This document shows positions 58,458-64,000 of a DNA stretch of 64,000 bases, piece by piece (the stretch's first letter is position 1; every line of letters starts with the position of its first letter). The notes beneath the pieces were generated by a model, which saw nothing but the letters and a program-made list of their open reading frames with translations, had not been told where the DNA came from and did no database searches. This stretch comes from Paenibacillus_E sp052115445. GTDB lineage: Bacteria; Bacillota; Bacilli; Paenibacillales; NBRC-103111. Location: the NCBI RefSeq assembly GCF_052115445.1, contig NZ_JBFRGR010000025.1, forward strand, positions 38,030 through 102,029. Reading direction: 5' to 3'. A program made the translations under genes and the position numbers.

Positions 58458-60833
58458 ATGTTTGCCCGATTATTCAATAATATAACTAGAAATCATGTGG
58501 AATTGCCGGCAGATATTGTCCCTATCATTAATGAAATCAATAATCTGTATATAGCGATGGAAGAACGTTTGGCAAATGAAGAATTGCAGCATCGGTCAAA
58601 AGAACTATCCGAACAAATCCGAAGTGGAACACCCGGAGAATTTCTGCTACCTGAGGCATATGCTCTAGTCAAGCTGGCATGCCGTAGAGTCTTAGGAATT
58701 GTTGTGCACGATGTCCAGCTTTACGGGGCAATTATGCTTTACAGAGGGCATATTGCTGAAATGAAAACGGGGGAAGGCAAGACAGTAACCGCTGTGTTCC
58801 CTGCATTTTTGCAAGCTTTGGAAGGGCACGGCGTACATATTGCAACAGTAAATGAATATTTGGCTGAGCGGGATAGTCGCAAAATGGGAGACATTTTTCG
58901 CATGCTGGGACTTACCGTAGGTTGCATCATCGCTGGAATGTCTCCTGCTGTAAGGAAGGCACAGTACCTACAAGATGTTATTTATTCCACACATGTGGAG
59001 CTTGGGTTTGATTATTTAAGGGATCATTTGGTGCTGAGCGCAGGAGAAAAGGTTCAGCGTGGTTTATACGATATCATTATAGATGAAGTGGACAGTATCC
59101 TAATAGATGAAGCGCGCACTCCGTTGATTATTTCGGCGCCTCCAGGTAGCGGGCAACAGTATTTATTTTTTATTGACGAAAAAGTAAAAAAACTTAGCGA
59201 AAGCCATATTCAGATCGTGGAGTCTCATAAACATGTCGTGTTAACGGAAGAAGGAATGGATTATTGTGAAAATCTTTTTTCTGTTGATAATTTGACAAAG
59301 CAGGAGCATTCGGAACTCTATCATTATATTGTTCAGGCATTGCGAGCAAACTATGTCTTCAAACGAGATGTTGATTATGTCATTATCCGCCATGATGACG
59401 GATCCGAGGAAGCCGTTATTATCGATCCGAGCACAGGACGCCCTATGTTAGGAAGAAGGTTTATGGAAGGACTACATCAAGCCATAGAAGCCAAAGAGGG
59501 AATTCTGGTTCAAGGGCAGCCAAAGACCCTTGCAACGATAACTTTGCAAAGCTTTTTCGCTATGTACGCCCAAATATGCGGCATGACGGGTACTGCGATG
59601 GAATCTAAGGACGAGCTTCGTGATATTTACGGTATAGATGTTGTGAGAATTCCTACCCATAGACCTGTCATTCGCAAAGATTTGCGAGATCTATTATTTT
59701 TCACGGAAGAAGCGAAATTTAATAGAGTCATAAAAGATATAAGACGTATCCATGAAACAGGACAGCCTGTGCTTGTTGGAACAGCAGATATCAAAAGGTC
59801 CGAATATGTAAGCTCTATGCTTACCGCAGCAGGAATTCCACATCGATTATTAAATGCAAAGCATATTGACGAGGAAGCGAAAATCATTGAACAGGCAGGG
59901 GCGTATGGCGCAGTCACGATTGCTACGAACATGGCTGGAAGAGGGGTTGACATCAAACTTGAGCCTGGGGTAAAAGAGCTTGGCGGGCTATATGTTTTAG
60001 GTACTTCCCACCATGAATCTTCTCGAATCGACAACCAACTTCGTGGACGCAGTGGGCGTCAAGGAGACCCGGGCTATTCAAGGTTTTATGCTTCGTTGGA
60101 AGACGAAATGTTATGGCAGTATTATCCGGAACGACTGTTGGATGAATTGGAAAACGCTAATTTCGATTTGTTAGAGCCTATCCCTCGAAAACATTATTTC
60201 AAAGGAATCAGTGACGCTCAAAAACAAGTGGAATCGCAACATTTTTTCATGAGAAAACAACTCCTTGCCTTCGATTATGTGCTTAATCTTCAAAGATTGG
60301 CGATGTATTCGATGAGGGACGCGCTTCTGGAAGCAGAAGAGGTACATGCCAAGTTAACAGACTCTATACCAGATGTGATTTTGAACATTGTTCAGGGCTT
60401 CTTCTCGAACTCAGCGGAGCCGTTGAATTTTGCGGGGATTATGGCAGCTGTTCGAAGTGTTTTTCCCGATCGGAGGCCCCTCAAGCTGGAATGCCAAGAT
60501 GAGGTGACGGCAGATACCATAACAGTGAGTCTTGCCTCTCAGATTTCCTTGATTTTCGAGGAAATAACGGAGCTTTGCGGTGAGAGCGTTCATCAGGTGG
60601 GAAGGCAGGCGATGATTTCAGCCTTGGATCTTCACTGGATGAATTTCATAGAAGCTGTGGAAGATGTTAAAAAGGGTGTCGGCTTACAGGCCTATGGCAA
60701 CATGGATCCCTACATACAGTTTGAAAAAGAAATTTCAACAATGTTTGAAGAGATGATGCATGCCATCCGTCAGGACAGCTTGCGTAACGTTTGGCTTCAG
60801 CTGCAACGCATTAGGCCAAATGTAGCTTGTTGA
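58458..60833 (+). CDS. secA2: Accessory Sec ATPase SecA2
   Basis: A 791-residue SecA with all motor motifs: Walker A MKTGEGKT (residues 102-109), DEVDSILIDEARTPLIIS (near 210), GMTGTA, ATNMAGRGVDIKL and LRGRSGRQGDPG. The protein lacks the C-terminal zinc-binding CxCxxxxxxCH tail of housekeeping SecA, which fits a second, specialised SecA. In Bacillus anthracis and other Gram-positives, SecA2 drives export of abundant S-layer or surface proteins. Start ATG 58458 follows AAAGGGGTGA. The next gene, 67 bases on, encodes a huge secreted repeat protein and is the likely substrate. Confidence 0.88.
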   Translation: MFARLFNNITRNHVELPADIVPIINEINNLYIAMEERLANEELQHRSKELSEQIRSGTPGEFLLPEAYALVKLACRRVLGIVVHDVQLYGAIMLYRGHIAEMKTGEGKTVTAVFPAFLQALEGHGVHIATVNEYLAERDSRKMGDIFRMLGLTVGCIIAGMSPAVRKAQYLQDVIYSTHVELGFDYLRDHLVLSAGEKVQRGLYDIIIDEVDSILIDEARTPLIISAPPGSGQQYLFFIDEKVKKLSESHIQIVESHKHVVLTEEGMDYCENLFSVDNLTKQEHSELYHYIVQALRANYVFKRDVDYVIIRHDDGSEEAVIIDPSTGRPMLGRRFMEGLHQAIEAKEGILVQGQPKTLATITLQSFFAMYAQICGMTGTAMESKDELRDIYGIDVVRIPTHRPVIRKDLRDLLFFTEEAKFNRVIKDIRRIHETGQPVLVGTADIKRSEYVSSMLTAAGIPHRLLNAKHIDEEAKIIEQAGAYGAVTIATNMAGRGVDIKLEPGVKELGGLYVLGTSHHESSRIDNQLRGRSGRQGDPGYSRFYASLEDEMLWQYYPERLLDELENANFDLLEPIPRKHYFKGISDAQKQVESQHFFMRKQLLAFDYVLNLQRLAMYSMRDALLEAEEVHAKLTDSIPDVILNIVQGFFSNSAEPLNFAGIMAAVRSVFPDRRPLKLECQDEVTADTITVSLASQISLIFEEITELCGESVHQVGRQAMISALDLHWMNFIEAVEDVKKGVGLQAYGNMDPYIQFEKEISTMFEEMMHAIRQDSLRNVWLQLQRIRPNVAC

Positions 60834-60900
60834 CAGACTGGTTATTCTCTCAATTTATCATAGATTAAGTAAAATTTGATTGCATTTATAGGAGGCTAAC

Positions 60901-63900
60901 ATGTCGGATAACAACAATCACAACCAAGATGAAAAAGAAGTCAATCAGCCAAGCGCCAAGTTTAAGCGAAGAAGTAAGGGCACTTCATCTAAAAACAAGA
61001 CGGCTGTCATCACTGGAGGAATTATGGCGGTGGGGTCTCTTTTGCCGCTTTTACCTGTTCAAACGGCTTATGCTGCTACTGCAGCTTCGCTGTCGATCAG
61101 TTCATCGTATGCGGCTGCGGAAGAGAGTGTAACGGTTACTGTCAATACGAATGATGGTGACGGTTCCTTGAACGCCAATATTGGCGTTGCGGAAACGACC
61201 ACAGTCAAAGTTTCTTCTCCTGATGATACTCGAGGATCTTTTAGCTTGACGCTTACAGAAACAGATGTCAACTCTGGTATTTTTACAGGTTCCTTGAAAC
61301 TGGTAGAAGCAGATACTGCTAACGCTAATGAAATAAAGGTGCAGAACAATAATCAGGTAACTATCGTAGATCCGAATACCGGTTCTCCTACGCTTAATCC
61401 GATTGCTGCAACCATTACCAGAAGAGATCATACGACTGGTATTTTGAGTTTTTATGACAAAGGTACTGACGGCACTAACGGCACTAACGCTTCTATTTCG
61501 GGTTTAAACGGTCTCGTACGCAATGGTCAGGTCATTCGAGTGGAGTTGTCCGATCTTGATTTGAACACTAATGCGACTACCGCTCAGACACAAGCTGTAA
61601 CTGTTGCTGGTGTTTCTCTCAATTTAACAGAAACGGGCGTAAACACTGGGGTGTTTGCCGGAACGTTTACAGTAGGGGCTGGCGGTATTTCCCCTGCTAA
61701 TAACAGCAGTTTTCTCATAGAGTATGCGGATTCGAAAATATATAACCTCAATACTCCTGCCACTATTACTAGCACGTTGATCCGCAAGGATTACTCTGCA
61801 GCAACACTTACTGTTTTGCCGACTAAAGCGGCATTTAATGAAGCAATTACGGTTACATTAGTGGACAATGATCTGAATTTAACGGGCGGCCAGGAGCATG
61901 CCAATGTCCATATTAGTTCTACTGACGATTCGACTGGGTTTAATCTGGATTTAACAGAAAGTGTTGGTACTCCAGGAACTTTTATAGGGACCTATACGAT
62001 GCAAGCATCGACTAATGCCTCCGAAAAAGAAATCGGTGTAACGAACGGCAATACGGTAACGGTAGCATATACAGATCTTCGCAATAGTTCTGGTGGGATA
62101 AGCTCACTTACACAGCTCGTAACCCGTAAAGACCATACGACGGCAACAGTTACTGTTGATAAATCTCATTTAGTTATAGGTGAAACTGCAACGATCACCG
62201 TGTCCGATTTGGAGCTTGCTAATAACAGTACGGCAGACGCGCCTACAGTTACTGTAAAGTCAGGTATTACGGATAATACAACGGGTATTACAGTTATATT
62301 AACGGAAACTGGTGATACTGGGGTATTTACAGGGACGTTCAAAACAGGGGTAGCTTCTGACCCAGTGACGACGCCAAAGACGATAGGCGTTAATACGAAT
62401 CTTGAGCCGATCACGATCACTTATACAGATGCTACGCAAGCTAATAACGCGACGAACGTAGCTGTAACGGCAACAACGGATCGTAAAGACCGGATGACAG
62501 GTATTTTGTCATACCAGAGGTTGAACGAAAGCGGACATGAAGTTATCGAAGTATCATTGAACGATACGGACTTAAATGTAAGTTCGTCAGTTGCGGAAAC
62601 AACGACTGTTAATGTGACTTCTGTGGATGACCCGACAGGTTTTACGTTGACATTGACGGAAACAGGGGTAAACACGAACTTTTTCAAAGGGCAATTTAAG
62701 CCTGTTACAACTGCAACAAATGACTCCGCAACCCCTGCGGAATTGAATGTTGCAGCATACAACAACAATATGATCGTTACCTATGCCGATGCGTACAAAG
62801 CAAACGGAATCCCTGGTAATGTAGCGATTTCGTTTGCGAATTTGCAAATTCCGTCAATTACAAGCATCACGGCAGCGGAAGCGGGTGCATCCGAGAACGG
62901 CGCTGGCGCTGGGGATACAGTAACGATTGCTTTTGATATTGCGACGAATCAAGCTATTAATACTAGCAATGTACTTTCGGCATTGACGCTTCCTGTTGGA
63001 CGAACTTTAGGAACTGCACCTACCGTTTCATGGACTGACAATAAAACTTTAGTTGTTAATTTGGATGCAGATGCTGTGTTGTTTAAGGGGGATACAATCA
63101 CTGTCGCCTCTAGTTCAGGATTGAAGAATGTAGCGGGTACAAGCGCAATTAGTGAATCTGCACATTTGATTGATGCGGGTACGTTCGGAAACGATACATT
63201 AGCGATCACTTCGGCTGATCCGAACTACGATAACACGACTTACCGCCAAAGCGGGCAGTCTTTTGACATCGTCTTTAATGCGCCAACGAACAAAGTGAAC
63301 GGGGATACGGCGACGTTTGCGAAATTGTCAACAATCTCCAGGAACACGTTAGGTACAGGTGGTAACGCGGTATGGCAAAATTCGACGACACTTCGTGTAA
63401 CGTTAGGCACGGGAGCAACTGTTGTAGTAGGCGATACTGTAACCTATGATACAACCAATGAAAATCTCTCCGATTACTCGCGAGAAACGGTTGCTCCAGC
63501 TTTGATTTCCCAATCTATTGGGGGAAGCTTTGGTACGCAACAACCGGGTCTAGTCAGTGTAACAGGGCATAACGATGGAGGACACGTAGGGCCGGAAGCA
63601 AGTGATACCGTCCGAATCGTGTTTGACATTCCGACGAACCAGTCGATTACAGCGGGTGATTTGGCGACTGCAGTCCTATTGTCGAACGGGACATGGGGGA
63701 ACTCAACGGTCGTTTGGGTGGATGACAAAACGATGGACATCGTGTTGGGAAGTACGGCGAATGTATTCGCAACGTCGAATTACACGGTAACTATTGACTA
63801 CGATCAATTGACAACCAATGGCCAGCCGTTTAAAAATATTGGATTGGAAGCAGCCAGCACGTCCACGGGATTGAGCACGGCGATGGCGATTGCGCCGACA

Positions 63901-64000
63901 TTTGGTGCGGGTGTGGTACCGACAGCCATCACAGCGGCAACGACGACAACGTACGACGATACAACGTACCGTCAAGGCGCTCAAAGTTTTGCCATTACGT
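60901..64000 (+). CDS. Very large secreted repeat protein, S-layer-like (3' end outside window)
   Basis: ATG 60901 with ATAGGAGG upstream opens a frame with no stop for at least 1033 codons. The leader is unusual: about 33 polar, charged residues (rich in Asn, Lys, Arg), a hydrophobic core TAVITGGIMAVGSLLPLLP and a YAA cleavage site near residue 58. The mature part has five repeats of about 115 residues, each with an LTLTETGVNTGVFTGTF-like line (near residues 116, 241, 353, 465, 583) and a D-x-DLN motif, then a second repeat type of about 115 residues with DTVTIAFDI-like lines (near 673, 787, 902, 1029). It is rich in Thr, Asn, Val and has almost no Cys. A surface array or adhesin exported by the neighbouring SecA2 is the best reading; no anchor is visible yet. 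Confidence 0.85.
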   Translation, partial: MSDNNNHNQDEKEVNQPSAKFKRRSKGTSSKNKTAVITGGIMAVGSLLPLLPVQTAYAATAASLSISSSYAAAEESVTVTVNTNDGDGSLNANIGVAETTTVKVSSPDDTRGSFSLTLTETDVNSGIFTGSLKLVEADTANANEIKVQNNNQVTIVDPNTGSPTLNPIAATITRRDHTTGILSFYDKGTDGTNGTNASISGLNGLVRNGQVIRVELSDLDLNTNATTAQTQAVTVAGVSLNLTETGVNTGVFAGTFTVGAGGISPANNSSFLIEYADSKIYNLNTPATITSTLIRKDYSAATLTVLPTKAAFNEAITVTLVDNDLNLTGGQEHANVHISSTDDSTGFNLDLTESVGTPGTFIGTYTMQASTNASEKEIGVTNGNTVTVAYTDLRNSSGGISSLTQLVTRKDHTTATVTVDKSHLVIGETATITVSDLELANNSTADAPTVTVKSGITDNTTGITVILTETGDTGVFTGTFKTGVASDPVTTPKTIGVNTNLEPITITYTDATQANNATNVAVTATTDRKDRMTGILSYQRLNESGHEVIEVSLNDTDLNVSSSVAETTTVNVTSVDDPTGFTLTLTETGVNTNFFKGQFKPVTTATNDSATPAELNVAAYNNNMIVTYADAYKANGIPGNVAISFANLQIPSITSITAAEAGASENGAGAGDTVTIAFDIATNQAINTSNVLSALTLPVGRTLGTAPTVSWTDNKTLVVNLDADAVLFKGDTITVASSSGLKNVAGTSAISESAHLIDAGTFGNDTLAITSADPNYDNTTYRQSGQSFDIVFNAPTNKVNGDTATFAKLSTISRNTLGTGGNAVWQNSTTLRVTLGTGATVVVGDTVTYDTTNENLSDYSRETVAPALISQSIGGSFGTQQPGLVSVTGHNDGGHVGPEASDTVRIVFDIPTNQSITAGDLATAVLLSNGTWGNSTVVWVDDKTMDIVLGSTANVFATSNYTVTIDYDQLTTNGQPFKNIGLEAASTSTGLSTAMAIAPTFGAGVVPTAITAATTTTYDDTTYRQGAQSFAIT

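Noticed and set aside
61068..63984. A series of minus-strand open frames
   Set aside because: They lie opposite the long plus-strand repeat protein, whose Thr/Val/Asn-rich codons leave the antisense strand open; none has a ribosome binding site or domain.

Overview
The window looks like chromosomal DNA of a spore-forming, surface-layered Bacillota of the Paenibacillus type. The signs are the prkA sporulation kinase gene, an SLH-domain surface protein, an AbrB-like regulator, tandem bactofilins with a YhbD protein, a class Ib ribonucleotide reductase operon, two YesM/YesN two-component systems beside sugar ABC transporters, and many short palindromic intergenic repeats. I saw no tRNA, rRNA, insertion sequence, prophage or CRISPR array.

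Layout. 1-6.2 kb is core metabolism: the end of a DUF1501 protein, mug, serC, and nrdI-nrdE-nrdF behind a long leader with an NrdR-like box and a candidate attenuator. 6.6-12.4 kb holds yhbD-bacE-bacF, a DHA2 drug exporter, an orphan PhoP-type response regulator divergent from trmL (with an 11-bp-phased TTAA repeat between them), an AbrB-like protein with a Cys-rich tail, and an unlisted 35-residue membrane peptide. 12.5-20.9 kb is a sugar-uptake module: on the minus strand a YesM kinase, YesN regulator, coiled-coil membrane protein and phosphodiester glycosidase; on the plus strand two CUT1 permeases and a binding lipoprotein. 21-25.7 kb has an MFS protein, a thioredoxin-reductase-like flavoprotein, a DUF2161 protein and an AraM-type glycerol-1-phosphate dehydrogenase.

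26-55.8 kb is a glycan-utilisation island. It encodes a GH4 enzyme of the alpha-galacturonidase type, a MATE transporter, a GH36 alpha-galactosidase broken by one missing base, a cupin, a second GH36-like enzyme, an aldo-keto reductase, a uronate-isomerase-like amidohydrolase, LplB/LplC-type permeases, a 2279-residue SLH-anchored surface protein with two lyase-like modules, an LplA-type binding protein, a Gfo/Idh/MocA oxidoreductase, a divergent GH31, a second YesN/YesM pair and a GH95 enzyme. Six transcription units here share one promoter module: a TCGTAAAAAA(A/T)CACA-like half-site and a second half-site about 20 bp on, with a -10-like hexamer 58 bp from the start of the first. No other place I looked in the window has it. 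The simplest reading is one regulon driven by an AraC-type regulator, with the 50.7 kb YesN protein the best candidate. The likely flow is: surface protein binds or cuts pectin-like glycan, the ABC system imports fragments, cytoplasmic GH4/GH36/GH31/GH95 enzymes trim them, and the isomerase and oxidoreductases feed the monosaccharides into metabolism. The substrate is inferred.

56-64 kb holds prkA, one or two tiny membrane peptides, an accessory SecA (SecA2) and, directly downstream, the start of a very long repetitive secreted protein with an unusual long charged leader, which stays open to the window end. SecA2 plus this protein looks like a dedicated export pair for an abundant surface protein.

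Three unrelated intergenic repeat families (6.4, 34.5 and 45.3 kb) share a repeat length of 51-52 bp, and a fourth element (25.8 kb) is a nested inverted repeat.
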